Shown here in pieces: positions 11,893-24,744 of a stretch of 64,000 nt of DNA (position 1 is the stretch's first letter; each line of letters begins with the position of its first letter). Position numbers and translations under genes: made by a program. Under the pieces are notes generated by a model. The model was given only the letters and a program-made list of their open reading frames with translations, did not search any database and was not told the origin of the DNA. Origin of the DNA: Ailurus styani (taxonomy: Eukaryota > Chordata > Mammalia > Carnivora > Ailuridae); assembly GCA_002007465.1 (NCBI GenBank), contig LNAC01000346.1, forward strand, positions 1,069,863 through 1,133,862, read 5' to 3'.

Positions 11893-11985
11893 TATTCATT
11901 CAACAGTTTTTATTAAGCATCTACTATATATTATCACTGAGTTAAGTGTTGCTGCAGTGAGGATTGGTAAATGCCTAATACTCCC
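11893..11985 (-). repeat. L2 3' end, antisense
   Basis: TTATTCATTCAACAGTTTTT and ATTAAGCATCTACTATATAT match the reverse complement of the L2 3' end. The remainder is degenerate. Confidence 0.55.
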
Positions 11986-12439
11986 TTGCACTAAAATAAC
12001 ACATTGAATTTATACAACATGATTTAACATACAGTTCATCAGTTTCAAGTAGAGTCCTAAATTGTTTATTTCACAAGTCAACCCATAAGAAGCCATAGGA
12101 GAATAATGTGTTAAATATTATTTTTGTCTGATAGAATTCTTATGACATAGTTGAAACTTAAGTATTTCATTAAGCACTTGATTAAATCATTAGGCAGATT
12201 TGTTTTTAATTTAATGTTCATCAGTAGTATATTTCACAAATAAGTTTTAAGAAAGATAGATTCATCATCAGTTAAGCAGATTTGCTTAAAGCTCATAACC
12301 TAATTTTGACTATAACTTAATTTTTGGAAAATATTAATAAGTTATTATCAAGTTTTATAACATCATTTAAAAGTTTAATATGATTTTATACTTCAAAATC
12401 AGTATTCTCTTCTGTAACTTGGACGATAACTTTTATGCT

Positions 12440-12520
12440 AGGAATATATCTTATTTCCTTTGAAACTCTGGCACCAAGCAGAGGTTGGACACTAAGTAAA
12501 TGTTAACTGAATGAGTCAAA
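12440..12520 (+). repeat. L2 3' end, sense
   Basis: CTCTGGCACCAAGCAGAGGT then GGACACTAAGTAAATGTTAA and CTGAATGAGT follow the order of an L2 3' terminus (cost-of-age mismatches throughout). Confidence 0.5.
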
Positions 12521-15204
12521 AAAATGTAATATAATTCCTGTGTGGAAAAGAATGACAAAAATGTCATTTTTGTGATGTCACCAATTTAAAACCTGCTGGT
12601 GAAAAACAAAACATCGTAATGGGAAAATTTTAAGTAAAACAAATAACTTGGATACATCTGTATTGAATTTCAGTGTGACTTTGTCAATTGTGAGTACTGG
12701 AATTTCTCGTTTACTTCACCTTCTACTGTCTAGTTGTTCTTTTGACCAGAAGCTGAGGCTTTTAGCTACTGAATTAGGGGGCTGGCTTAGGAAATAGCTC
12801 ATCATACTTAGCTCCAAGAAGCTAATTCTCTGCTGTGTGTCCATTCATCGAAAAGGAAAAAAAATTACATGAAGTCAGACTTTTTCACTTCTCACACCTC
12901 CTTCTTTAAATCTAAACTAAGTTAACATCTTCAAATAAGAAAATGGAAATTGGCATACTACTCTTACTTTATTCCAGTCAAGGTCATTTTAATATCAAGG
13001 ATACATGAGTCACTTACTCAAGGATCAGATAAGGGGTTGTTGTGAAATAAACCTCGACTCAGAGATTTTGAGAAATGAACATACAGAGAGCCTGGTCTCA
13101 CAGAATCTGGGAAGCTGGTGCTAACTGAACTTCATCTCTGGCTCCCCTTTTTCTCTCTCAGCTTATTTGCTGTACTTTCCCATTTCCGTTAGTAGAATGG
13201 CTTCCTCTGCTTATGTACCACCCTTAAATGACTCAATGCCTACAGCTCTAACCCCAAAATACATCATTTTGCAGGCATCCCGTACTGGTTGACTACATTC
13301 TATGTTCCTGAAATTCTGAAGGATAATAACCTGATTGACTCTGGTCCCCCATATGAATCCCACCTCTGCCTGTGGGTGGTGTGACTATCCTAATGCAAGC
13401 AGCAATGTTTAGGGCTTGGGATTCCTATTGTCTGCATGGGGTAAATGCTCTGTAATTGGCCCTGAATGAGGCAGGCACCAATGCTCACTGGTAAAACGTC
13501 CCATACATTTAAAGAGAGCACTTACCCTTGTTCACTGCATAATGGAATATGAGTCTATTTTCTTTCTTTTTCTGTTTTTCTTTTATTGCTCTCTTTTTAG
13601 AAGCTTTTCCAGTTAATTTAGCACAACGCTTAAATGGTTTTAAAATTACTATCCTTGTTTCTATTGTCTGCCTAGACCACTTCTTTTTCCTTACTCATCT
13701 CTTTTCTCCACTTAAAAGTAATTAAGAAATAATTATAAAACATCATATTAAATGTGTTCTTTCTGTAGACTTAGTCTATGTCGTCTCTGTGCTCTCACCC
13801 CCCGTGTGGTGATACTGATGAGACAGACGGAGACAAGAGCCTACTGGCTAGGCTCAGTAGTTAGCCCATTGAGTTTCTCATTCTAGCTTCACCTCATGCA
13901 AGCATGAAGATCTTGGACCATGTGCTTAATTCATATAAATTGCTTAATACATATAGTTTACTACATATATTAGGCATGAAATAGGTGCATGATAAATATC
14001 AACTATCACTGTTATTACTACTACAGAACAATTGCTAATTCCTATTATAGCTATTATTATACCTACTATTACTACTTATCAATTATCTTTAAAGCTTATT
14101 AGTTCCTTAGAGTTTGAAAATTAATTAAACATATTCAATCACACTTTTGTGGCTTTTTTACAAAGAAGAATATGTAACAATTTAACATGAGCCTCATCAG
14201 TAACCTTCTGCCAACTTTATCTTTACTGAGTAATGGTTCATTGGAAAAATTCTGTCTGCTGAAAAGAGATTCACTCCCAAATTTTGCTATTTATCCTACA
14301 AAACTTGTCACTTTCAGGGCTAATCACTGCATTTACTATCTACATCTTTCCTCCTAATGCTCCATTTTCATCCAGACTGACAGTTTAGAATACATCTAGG
14401 TTTTTAAGGGAGGGGATTAAATTATCTAGCTTTGACTAAGTCATAAAGACTTTTATTTTTATCTAAATTATATTGTTTTCAATTATCTTACATAAGAATA
14501 ATAAGAAATAATTGAATATATAATGTTCTATTTGAATGAAAATTGCATGATTTTATCAGTTAAATACTTTACTGTAGTCAAGGAAATGCAGCTTTTTTGA
14601 TGAGTTGACTTTTAAAATGAATTTTGCTACTTGTATTATAGATTCTACATTTCTAGGTGTATCTAACATATTCTTAGGGGAAAGAAAATACAAATGAAGG
14701 GAAGCTATTGGACAATGTTTAAAAAGAAAGCACATCATTTGGTTTATAAAGCCTTAGTTATCCATTTTATAGGAACAGTATATATGAGTACAATATGAGT
14801 CAAACATGCCCATCAATTAAAAATGCAGAATAATTTTTTCCATTGGGGTAATTCACACTGTGGCAACCCTGATTTCCCTCAAATCTTGGTTTTATGTAAA
14901 TGTTTATATCATAAATGCAAATCAAGAGGAAGGTCTTTTTTAGATTAGTATTAAATCTGAGGAGACATGACACCTAAATTGCTGGAAAAAAACCATTCTT
15001 GGATGCCTCCAATCTTCTTTCAAGAATGGCATTCTCCATGCCTGCTCACTAAACTCTTTCCAGGAAGGGCTCTTTAAGCATGGCAGTGGGTTTAGAACCA
15101 TCATGACGTTTAAATTCTTTAGCTAGTCATCCTTGGGTGGAGGATTATGAAACAGATGTACTGGAAACCTTATATTTACAAGTGACAATAGTAATTCAAG
15201 TGGA

Positions 15205-15415
15205 GGGGCACCTGGGTGGCTCAGTGGGTTAGGGCCTCTGCCTTCGGCTCAGGTCATGTTCTCAGGGTCCTGGGATGGAGCCCCCCATCGGGCTCTCTGC
15301 TCAGCAGGGAGTCTGCTTCCTCCTCTCTCTCCGCCTCTCTGCCTACTTGTAATCTCTCTCTCTCTGTGTCAAATACATAAATAAAAACTTAAAAAAAGAA
15401 AACAAAAAAACCCCC
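15205..15415 (+). mobile_element. Can-SINE, young mustelid type
   Basis: Sense Can-SINE (GGGGCACCTGGGTGGCTCAG ... CTGCCTACTTGTAATCTCTC ... CATAAATAAAAACTT). The target duplication is AGTAATTCAAGTGGA (15190-15204) against AGTAACTCAAGTGGA (15416-15430), 14 of 15. The tail holds A and C runs. Confidence 0.96.
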
Positions 15416-15430
15416 AGTAACTCAAGTGGA

Positions 15431-16943
15431 GATATAAAGAGTAGACTTTTCTTTCACTTTTATAAAAGCCTAATGTTATTTAAGTGAAACAATTATATTT
15501 TACTTTCAATAGATAAAATAAAATTACATTCATTATAAATATTTGAAATTGAATAGATGTTTTCTTAACCCCAGCTAAATTATCTTGTCACATGGGTTTG
15601 TTTGTTTGTTTTGGGTTTTTTTTCCTCTAGTCTCTTTTTTTGCTTCTCCAGATATTTGTATTCTGATAAACAGTAGCAAGTTTACAGAATGTTGTTCTGA
15701 GGTCACTGAATTAAGTGTTTTTGACCACAAAACCTCCTCAAAACCTAACTGCATTGTTGTTGTTGTTTCTAATTTTAAAGTAGAAATAATGTTTTTTGTA
15801 GCAAGTGAGTGATTTTAGAATTAATTATCTTGATGTCTCTGGGTTTCCTGTACATTTTATACTTCTGAAAGGAGCGTGATCTTTATAATTTAAAGGGAAA
15901 TAATAATTACATAAATCTACTATCCATTGTAAAAGTAGAATTAAGTAAAATGTAATGCATCTGCATTTACACAGCACTCACCCTATTTACAAAGAGAAAA
16001 ACATTATATTTGGATTCGCACTGCCATACCTAACAGATGACACACTGCAGACACTAATTTTCACTTGGTAAGTGCTGGAACCTATACTATTGGATAGGAG
16101 TTGATACTTAATTTGTGACTCAGAGGACAAGAAACATAGCTAAAAGAAGGGGTAGAAGAAGTATTTCCAGAAAGGGGGAATGAAGTTATTAATTAATTGA
16201 TTTATTCATTCAATGTGCCTTTGCAAAACACTATGCTGTTGGAGTGTTGAAGGAGTGAAAAAGGCAAGTAAAATGATGTACCTTCCTTTAAGTCATTTGA
16301 ATTACAGCAGAGAGGACGTTCATTTGCATGATTAGTATAAAGGAGCCTATAGCAGAGTAGCGAGGAACCTTATGAGCTGAGCTGAAAACTGGCAGCCTCA
16401 AAGTCCCACGTTGTTGTTACAGTATGAGGTTCTCTGAAACCTCATCTCAAGAGCAAGGCTAGAGAGAATGCCAGATGGTGGGGTGACTTTTAAATCCCAT
16501 CCCTGGGTCAAAGTTGATGACCAGATGTAACGGATCTGGAAGAAGTTTAAGCCAGATGGAAAAGGATTTTTAAACACAGAGACACAAACACACTTTCACT
16601 CTACATATGACAGGAAGGCCAGAATCCTGTTTTATCTTTCGTAAGTCACTATCATTGTGACTATTTTCAAATAGAGTCTTTAAAAGTCAAAGGTATTAAT
16701 AGTGAGAGAGCTACCAGTTGTGGCCTTACGTTAACAAAAATTATGGGACTCCATTTGTTTTTAAAACATTATATTAGCTTGGTTATTAATCAAATGGTAG
16801 TAATAGTAAGTCTTGATATGTCATTATCAATGACCTTGACTCAAAATCCCTATTATAGTATAAAAATATTGATAAGATTTTTCTTCCAAATCCCCATCCC
16901 TTTTTGAGACACTTAGCCCTTGAAATGCTCTCAATCTCCTACG
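15431..16943. other. Unassigned A+T-rich DNA
   Basis: No gene recognised. A small antisense L2-like piece at about 16198-16270 (TTTATTCATTCAATGTGCCT) is the only repeat I can suggest. Confidence 0.4.
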
Positions 16944-16959
16944 TAGACTTCCCTTTCTT

Positions 16960-17251
16960 TTTTTTTTTTTATTTCTTTTTTTTATTTTTTTTTTAAAGAT
17001 TTTATTTATTCATTTGACACAGAGAGAGAGATTACANATTTCTTTTTTTTATTTTTTTTTTAAAGATTTTATTTATTCATTTGACACAGAGAGAGAGATT
17101 ACAAGTAGGCAGAGAGGCAGGCAGAGAGAGAGAGGAGGAAGCAGGCTCCCCGCTGAGCAGAGAGCCCGATGTGGGCCTCGATCCCAGGACCCTGGGATCA
17201 TGACCTGAGCCGAAGGCAGCGGCTTTAACCCACTGAGCCACCCAGGCGCCC
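16960..17251 (-). mobile_element. Can-SINE, young, with artefactual internal duplication
   Basis: Reverse-orientation mustelid-type Can-SINE flanked by the exact target duplication TAGACTTCCCTTTCTT (16944-16959 and 17252-17267). At about 292 bp it is longer than its siblings because its T-rich tail and AGAG segment appear twice, separated by N at 17037. Removing one 66-bp copy and the N gives about 225 bp, the usual length with a long tail. The 64-codon frame across it includes the N and is not a gene. Confidence 0.95.
16971..17103. other. Single-N gap flanked by exact 66-bp duplicate
   Basis: Bases 16971-17036 and 17038-17103 are identical over 66 bp, including both T-run lengths (8 and 10), with N at 17037. 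This fits two overlapping contig ends written side by side. Confidence 0.93.
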
Positions 17252-17439
17252 TAGACTTCCCTTTCTTACGCTTACTTCATGTCTCACTTATCTCACATTT
17301 CCTGTACAGTCTTCCAAATCAAAACCCTCTCTGAAATCCATTCTTCTGAAGCGCATGGTCTGGATATCTGAATAACCCTCTGGAAATAAAACAATGAGGT
17401 ACTGAATCATTGAAAATATACATACCTTTAATTTATTAC

Positions 17440-18190
17440 TGGACTAATTAAAAAAACCTAAAGAAATTTTTAGGGACAAATAAGAATAATCAATAAGAAC
17501 AGCCACGGGATAAAAATAGGGAGGCAAAAGGAAAATAGAACCCAAAATGAATAAATGTTCAAACTGGAGTTTACATCATTATATTTTCAATAAGAGAATT
17601 TCTAGCAGATAAACTTAAGGAAAAGAGATCTAAGATTCAAAAGAGAATAGTAAGCAAAGAAACAAATAAATATGTAAATAAATTGAAATATGTGTTGTCC
17701 ATGTAAGGTAATAATAGTGTAGACTAACTGTATATTTAATAAAAATATAAATAAAATCATAGATAACAATAGCATATTAATCAGTAAAGGGGAAATCAGA
17801 ATTTAAGTGTTCTAAGTGTCTTGTATTTTTTGGTAGGGGAATGAGATATTAAATAACTTTATAAATTTGTTAAGTTGATTACATGTGATAAAATTTCAAA
17901 GTATTTCTATCCAAAGGCAAAAGATTAAAAGCAAAAAGCAATCAGCATGCCAAAAAAGTAAGATATAAGAAAAATAGAAATGCAAAAAGCGACACATAAA
18001 AATATAAAATAGAAATGGTAGAAATGAGTCAAAATGTGTCAGTTATCACAATAGATGTAATAGACCAAGCCTGACAGATAGAAGACAGGTTATCTAATAG
18101 GATAATGAAGTAAAATCCATTGAAGTTATACTATCTCTATAAGAACAATATAGGAGATGCAGAAGCATCTTCAATGGCAAAACTATGAAG
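17440..18190 (+). mobile_element. Old L1 ORF2 5' region remnant
   Basis: A-rich + strand with degenerate motifs resembling the start of old L1 ORF2: GAAATGAGTCAAAATGTGTC, GTTATCACAATAGATGTAAT, GACCAAGCCTGACAGATAG, and CATCTTCAATGGCAAAACTA nearby. No open frame survives. Boundaries are vague. Confidence 0.45.
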
Positions 18191-19900
18191 TCAACATTCC
18201 AAGAACAACTGTCCACAAGTCAGTGCCATGAAAATGGTAGTGAAGTTGGAGTGGAAGAGATCAGTACAAGAGTCAAATCGATTTGTGTATGCTTTAAGAC
18301 ATATACAACCCAATTCAATAACTGTGTCTTGTTTTGATCACAATTGAGATAAGGCAACTGTAAAAAGACCTATTTTAGGCAATAAGGGGAAATCTGAACA
18401 GGGAATTAGTGGTAGTGAAGTCAGCCCAAATTGGACAAGCTAAGTTTTGAGGCCTGTTGCTAAAGTTTCAGGGGTTGGTTCAGGAATGAAGATTATGCAT
18501 GGAGTCTATGCATATAGCCTGCAAAATCGCAGTCTATATCTTCAGTAGCATGCAAAAGCGATCATAACCCAAGAGGTCAACTATTTCACATAAATGGTGC
18601 ACACGTCTGAAACAATTTGTATGTTTCTTTGGCTATGTTGATTTGTCATATCTCAAATGAGATTATAAACAATGAGATTATAAGCATTCTAAACTATATT
18701 ATGAACCCTTCTATAGTGGGAGCTCTAAAGCTACACCTAATAAATGTTATTAGACTCTAAATATCAGCAATTCTTCTAAATTATCAAGATTCAATTCTAT
18801 ATGGGTTCTGGATCAATACCATATAGTCAATTATGTTAAAATGAGAAAATATAATATAGTTTACTACTACATAAAAATTGAGTATTCTAATAGTTTTCCT
18901 CCAGTATAGAGCTATTTAAATGTCATAAAATGCAAACAGAAAGGCTTACTTTTTTGTAAATGAAGACTCCACCATTAACACACTGAGTCCTGAAAGGCTC
19001 CCTCCTTATCCACGGATTAGGTCACCAGCATTCACTACAAATTTCCTCTCCAACCCTTGTTCAAGGAGTATTTATTTCTAGGCTGCATTCCAGGATGCAT
19101 CTCACTCCTCCTAAGTGTCACTAAACCTTGAATTTGGTCCCTGCCTTTTCCTTGGTTTTAACACTTAACCTTTTGAAAGCTCATTTATGTCTCTGCATGA
19201 GACTGCAACTTTATCTTACTTTTTGCCTTTGCTTCAGTGCTCTCGGATGAAGCTCAATCCCAATTATAGCCGCCATAAAGCTCAGGTCTAAGCTGAGGGC
19301 TCAGATGTCCACTTGTCCAATAGAAGAGATTACTCATTCATTCACAAAGAATGGAATTCTAAACCTATTCTTTACTATGATAGGTCCTTCTGGCCAGGCT
19401 ATTATAACACTCATATATCATGCCCAGATGGTCAAATATGTGCAATTTGTGATTCAACAATATTGATGTTGCAAGGTTGTTTACGGTATCTGTGACATAA
19501 ACCAAGTCTCTTGATTTTCCTGGGTTTTTTTTTTAACTTACTTATAAAGTTTACTTGTACTAGGCTTTTTGGTAAAATTTCTGCTTATTAAATTATATCT
19601 TGCTCTGTATCTTTTTTCATGATGCATCTATGGGTGCCAGCTTTTTCTGAGTGATCTGGGCCGTAAAAGTGACACCTATATTTGTGTTCCAACGTCACGT
19701 TAGGTTAAGACTCTCTTACATTTTTAACTGCATTATCACTGTTTTTATTCCTCACTGAATGAGAAGACTCTTATTCATCTTTATTCTCTCAGTGTCTATC
19801 ATGGGATCAATGTGTGTTCCTTAAATATGTATTACAAATATAAGTGCTAAATGTTTGAATACATTATAGATAATATTTTTATAGTTTGAATCTGTATCAT
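18191..19900. other. Unassigned A+T-rich DNA
   Basis: No gene or clear repeat recognised. Its first part may continue the old L1. The open frame at 19313-19495 is short and without family resemblance. Confidence 0.4.
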
Positions 19901-19918
19901 TATATAATATAGTTTCTT

Positions 19919-20124
19919 TTTTTTTTTTAAAGATTCATGTGTTTACTTTAAAGAGAGAGAGAGAGAGGTGGGGGGAGGGGCAGAGAGAGAGAGAGAGAAT
20001 CCTGAAGCAGACTCCAGGCTGAGCACAGAACCTGACATGGGGCTTGATCCCAGGACCCTGACAGCATGACCTGAGCCCAAACCAAGAGTCCGCCACTTAA
20101 ATGACTGAGCTATCCAGGCGCTCC
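19919..20124 (-). mobile_element. Can-SINE, oldest type
   Basis: Reverse-orientation Can-SINE with the older body (GCTTGATCCCAGGACCCTGA, CCAAACCAAGAGTCCGCCAC, ACTGAGCTATCCAGGCGCTC). Target duplication ATATAGTTTCTT/ATATAGTTTTCTT differs by one inserted T. The head is mutated relative to younger copies. Confidence 0.92.
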
Positions 20125-20179
20125 ATATAGTTTTCTTGTTTAATTGTGCTGTGTTGACCCAGTTTTGAGTCTCCAACTA

Positions 20180-20620
20180 GAGTTCAGTAGGTTCCTTTTC
20201 TTAGACAGCTAATTAAGTACATACCCAGCTACTTTGCTTGTTGAGCTCTCACACTCCAAGCCACTATGAATCAGCTCTAATCACCCCAAGGCCAGGTAAC
20301 ACACAACTGAGACTGCCCCTATGCCTTCAAGCCCGCCAAAATATTCAATTACTGGATCTGTAGGGAACTTGAGAACCCGTGCTAATCCCACCCCGCTTGC
20401 CATGCATGAACTGCCTCATACACCTCCAGCTTGCTGTGTCACTCTTGGCCCTGCCCGGTGACCTTCTCTAGTTGGCCCATAAGCAACAAATGGGTCTGTC
20501 TTCCATCTCTCTGAGCATTAGGGTGTTATGCCCTACCCATCAAAGAAGTATTTAAATCTTATATAACACATGACAACCCTACCTAAAGCTCTGTGCATCA
20601 AATAAAAATAATTTAACATT
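20180..20620 (+). repeat. Possible LTR-like segment, unassigned
   Basis: A moderately G+C segment (CCGCCAAAATATTCAATTAC, TGACCTTCTCTAGTTGGCCC) ends with CATCAAATAAAAATAAT, which would fit an LTR with a polyadenylation signal. I do not recognise the family, and no partner LTR or tRNA primer site is visible. Confidence 0.28.
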
Positions 20621-20754
20621 TGCATTCGGGACTCCAAATAAGAAGTGTTCCTGAGAATTTGGGAACAAAAAAAATCTTTATAATCAAAAACCTTGAAATA
20701 ACTGCCCTAGTGTGGACAAAGAAAATGTTGCCAGCCATCATTTTTAACTAGATT

Positions 20755-20835
20755 TTAAACTCCTGAAAAGAAGCAGTTATGTCTTATTCCTTACTTAAAT
20801 GGCTCCCATATAATTAGGCGCATAATAGGAGCTTA
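20755..20835 (+). repeat. L2 3' fragment, sense
   Basis: AACTCCTGAAAAGAAGCAGT, ATGTCTTATTCC and CATAATAGGAGCTTAAAGAC follow the order of the L2 3' terminus. Diverged. Confidence 0.5.
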
Positions 20836-20869
20836 AAGACAATTACCAACTGACGGGGTTCCAGATGTC

Positions 20870-21314
20870 CAGTAGTTCTCCCTTACCCGTGGCTTCAGTT
20901 ACCTGTGGTCAACCGCTGTCTGGATGCTCCTGCTTCTGACTTAGGGTCAGAAGGCCAATAGCTGACTAACGCTGCATCACAATGCTGACACCACTCACCT
21001 CACTTTGACCCGTCACATGAGGGTTTTATCATCTCACATCATCACAAGTAAAGGAAGGGTAAGTACTGTACAATAAGATATTTTGAGAGTGAGATAAACA
21101 CATTCACGTAACTTTCATCACAGCATACTGTTATAATTGTCTTATTTTATTATCATTGTCATTGATCTCTTATTGTGTTTAATTTATAAATTAAACTTTA
21201 TCATAGGTATGTATTTATAGGGAAAAATGTAGTATGTATAGGGCTTGGTACTATCCGCGGTTGGAATCCACTAGGGGCTTGGAATGCATCCTCTGTGGAT
21301 AAGGGAGACTACTG
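20870..21314. mobile_element. Tigger/pogo-type DNA transposon, non-autonomous
   Basis: Terminal inverted repeats are visible: CAGTAGTTCTCCCTTACCC at the left, and the reverse complement of the right end reads CAGTAGTCTCCCTTATCC, an alignment with one indel and one mismatch. The subterminal GGTACTATCCGCGGTTGGAA and CCACTAGGGGCTTGGAATGC match the Tigger1/MER2 consensus. TA follows the right end. At about 445 bp it lacks any transposase frame, so it moved only by borrowed transposase. It is old. Confidence 0.85.
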
Positions 21315-23945
21315 TACCACAAATCTTTTTTAGATTGGCCTTTCTAACGAAATAATTCTTAGTGCTTCATTTTTTCTGTGTAAATAATTGCATACAAGCT
21401 AATTTTATTAATTTAAGGTGGTCTTAATAGGCTAAATAAGACAAAATAGATTGATTAACACAGAATATAACTGCATTTGAATACAAACATAAATAGTATG
21501 TTATTTTAAACTAAGCTAGCTGTGACTGGTGTTCTTTTTTGCAGTTTCCTGCATCTGTTGAATTTACTCTATAGGTTGTATTGTCCTCACATTTTGGCAG
21601 AAACATAAGAGAGAACATATTTTCCTTACTGCCCCTCACACCCTTTGATTGGAAGGTTCCACTACTCTATTTGGACATTTTCCATTATACTTCTTATAGC
21701 ATCCATATGCTAGCTTTTTATGCCTATTAATGTTTTCTTTACTCTGGGCACCCTTCCAAACACACTACTTTGAAATATGGAACCCCTTATTCAGTTATAT
21801 AGCCAATATCTAAAAACCTCAACTAAGAAAAGATTTCCACCAGAATTTTTGAAGGTGCTGTTAAGATCAATCAAGGCAGCCACTCAATGAGTGTGGAAAA
21901 GTCTCTTCTAACAGCTCAGGAAACCACCTCATAAAGCCTCCACCAAGGAGAACATATCAGAAGACAGAGACTACAAACCACCGTAAGGGAAAACTAGCCA
22001 AACTCGGCAGCAACAGATGGAGAAGAAAAGCACTTATTGACTAACTTCCTTGTGATGCTGTATTTATGCTTCTACTTATTGGGTGCAGATTATATTTTCC
22101 TTCCAACAGTAAATGGTATTGATTTAATACACGTGACAGCACTATGGGCCACACTGTAGCCCTCTGAAATGTAGTGATGGACTAGAAACTCAAACTTGCT
22201 TTTCTAAGCTCCAGAAGACAACCCCTGGACTAGGGGTTGCTCAAAAAAGGCACATGGCTAAGAGGAACTTGTGTATTGTCTTTTGGGGAAAAAAATATAG
22301 ACATCAAGTAAAAATACATTTTGGATGGGGATAGCAGTGCTGTTTCTTTTCCAGATGTTTGCCTAATTTTCTTGCCAGACATTTCAAAGGTTTGTATAAA
22401 ATTGTCCTAAAAAATGCTTACTGATACTCTGAAAGAAAAAGCAAGGCACATAATGACTTCATCATCTCAGAGTGAATCATAATGTACAAGATGCTGCATC
22501 ATTACTGAGAAAATATGAGTCCGGAGAAACTAAGGATTGGGGCTCTCTGGCCATTGGCAAAGTCTTGCTGGCTCCCATGAGCAGAAGCTTTGGATTCAAT
22601 TGTGAATTTGCTCCTTTGTGATGATGACATTCCATCTCCAGCGTTCAGGAGGTAAACATTTTAAAGTAACTGGCTATGCCACTTGAAAATCAAATCCCAG
22701 AGATACTGGCGGGAAGCCAAGGAGTTACTCCCAGATGCATAAGAAAGTGGTTGCAGCATATAATTAGGTTAATGCTGGACTAGACCCTGCTTTTGATGAG
22801 TTGGCAACTCCCATGACTGCTTTGCTTTAAGTGGGCTGGTGCCTGAGAGGAAAATATACCTGTGGGACTTAACAGGAGACAAGCACCAGAAAGCAGTCTA
22901 AGGGCTGGGATTTCACAAACCTTTCAAATAATGGAATCATAGAACAGAAAGGTCGTCTGTTTGGTTCCTGACACGACATGCGTTTTAAGTCTGAAAGATA
23001 AAATCCGGTCTACTTTTTCATTTAGAATTCTAAAAAGGAGGCTCTGCCATTTTCTTTGGTGAAGGCTTTAAGGTATAATATATCAAAAAGTTCTTCCATA
23101 TGACTTTTTCAAAATCTCTTTGTTGTAGTTAAGTCGCAGTAAATTTCTTTCTCATATATCCTTTCATATACACATGTGTGATTCCGTCATATTAACTCTT
23201 AAAATATCTGTACATTTTTTTTCATTAGAGCCACTTTTTACACTCTGAAAGTGGTCATTTTTCGGTGCTTCAAAATTGATCATAATTCCATAAACTCCTA
23301 ATTCTGATAACATGGGCAGTATTACACTCTGGTTCTTGGATTTCCTATTAGAGTTCTTGTCATTTGCAATCGATAGCATATTCTGGTTAATTTGATACTT
23401 TGGCTAATTGAAAGTATCACAAGGGGCACTAAATATACATGTTACTCAATGTTAAATGGTTAAGTTACTTAAAATCAAATATGGCCAAAGTGTAAATTTA
23501 AAAAGATCAACATACAGGATGAGTTTCTGGTATATGAGGATAAATACTGATTTTTATGTAAAAGAATACATTTTTATTCAATTTTATTATTAAACAGATA
23601 GAAACATGTTTCTTAAAGATGTAATTTTTCATTCAAAACACAATGTTTTCAAAAATGTTAATTGCTATGACTGGGCCATATACTAATACTAAAACACTAA
23701 ATATGCAGTTACTTTTAAATAGCATATATAATAATATCATTAAAAATTTTGTGCGCTGTGGTATATAATTCAGGAAAATGTTTTTCAGTAGCATGTTTTC
23801 CAGAAGGAAATTTCTCAAGACTACATTGACATAAATTGTTTAAAATGGTTGGCAGACTACTACTATTTTGACCAGCTTTTTATTTAAAATGTTAGCCTCC
23901 ATAACTCCAATAAAGTGGCAGAAAATTATGAAGAATTGTCCTCTT
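21315..23945. other. Unassigned DNA
   Basis: About 2.6 kb with no recognised transposon and no gene. Short - strand frames at 23164-23379 and 23633-23818 are A+T-driven. Confidence 0.45.
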
Positions 23946-23949
23946 GAAT

Positions 23950-24465
23950 CATTCTTAGAGCCAGGGTTCACAAGTCCACAACTCAAGGGATAGGAGTGGG
24001 AGTGACACCAGTTATTATGACAGTTGGGGTTCCACTAGCAAAATGTTTTCTTTCTGTTTCTGAAACCTTATGCTCTGCTGGTCTAGATGACTTAGAACCC
24101 AAGGAAGGAACGCTTCCACTAGGAGAGGCAACAATGAGTCCACCGAACTGGAAGTTAAGACTGCCTCCTAGCCTCTTTGGACTCCTCAGGACTTTGTATC
24201 TACAGGCAAAGAAGGGAGTTAGTGTACTTCCTGAGGTGATTGCCTCTGATGACCAAGAGGAAATGGAACTGCTGCTCCACAATGGAAATAAGGGATCCGA
24301 TACACAGATCCCTTAGATGTTCTTTAGCGCTACCGCGTCTTGTCATTAAAGTCAATGGGCAGCTACAACTATCTAATTCATGAAGGACTACAATGGCCCA
24401 GACCCCTCAGGAATGAAGGTTTGGATCCCCTCACCAGGTTAAGAATCACAACTACCTTAGGTGTT
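23950..24465 (+). pseudogene. Decayed dUTPase-like retroelement fragment
   Basis: The open frame at 23996-24316 translates to a segment resembling the trimeric dUTPase fold found in ERVL-type and related retroelements: AKKGVSVLPEVI followed by QEEMELLLHNGNK corresponds in order to the conserved nucleotide-pocket segment and the following strand. The frame ends at a TAG (24314-24316). Related sequence continues in a shifted frame (codons VIKVNGQ from 24342) and fades near 24465. The motif before AKKG is degraded. No LTR, integrase or reverse transcriptase is adjacent, so this is a relic, not a working enzyme. The family call rests on motif order only. Confidence 0.55.
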
Positions 24466-24744
24466 TACTTGGAGTAAAGAGAATAGAGAATGGGTAGTGG
24501 AAGAATGTCATATAAAGGCCAGCTACAAATATGTGATTAGCTGCAGAAATGAGGATTGTATTCTTATGAGGATTCCTTATTTTGCTGTGAATTTGTTTGA
24601 ATATATATAATATATATTTAGAGACCCCTGGCTCATTCAAAATTATAAATAAGAACGATGATAACAAAAAATTATGAGAATTAAGACACATACAAAATAA
24701 GAAATTTAAAAAAACCACACCAGAAAATGCAATTAATCATTTCA

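Larger units (their letters stand above)
11011..15189. other. Long unassigned stretch with L2 scraps
   Basis: About 4.2 kb without a supported gene and without young transposons. Two L2 fragments are listed separately (11893, 12440). About 13100-13500 is less A+T-rich (for example CCCACCTCTGCCTGTGGGTG) with no recognised family. A 9-bp inverted repeat, CCATTCTTG/CAAGAATGG, lies at 14993-15029. Confidence 0.45.

Noticed and set aside
14993..15029. 9-bp inverted repeat CCATTCTTG/CAAGAATGG
   Set aside because: Short stem with a 19-base loop; expected by chance in 64 kb.
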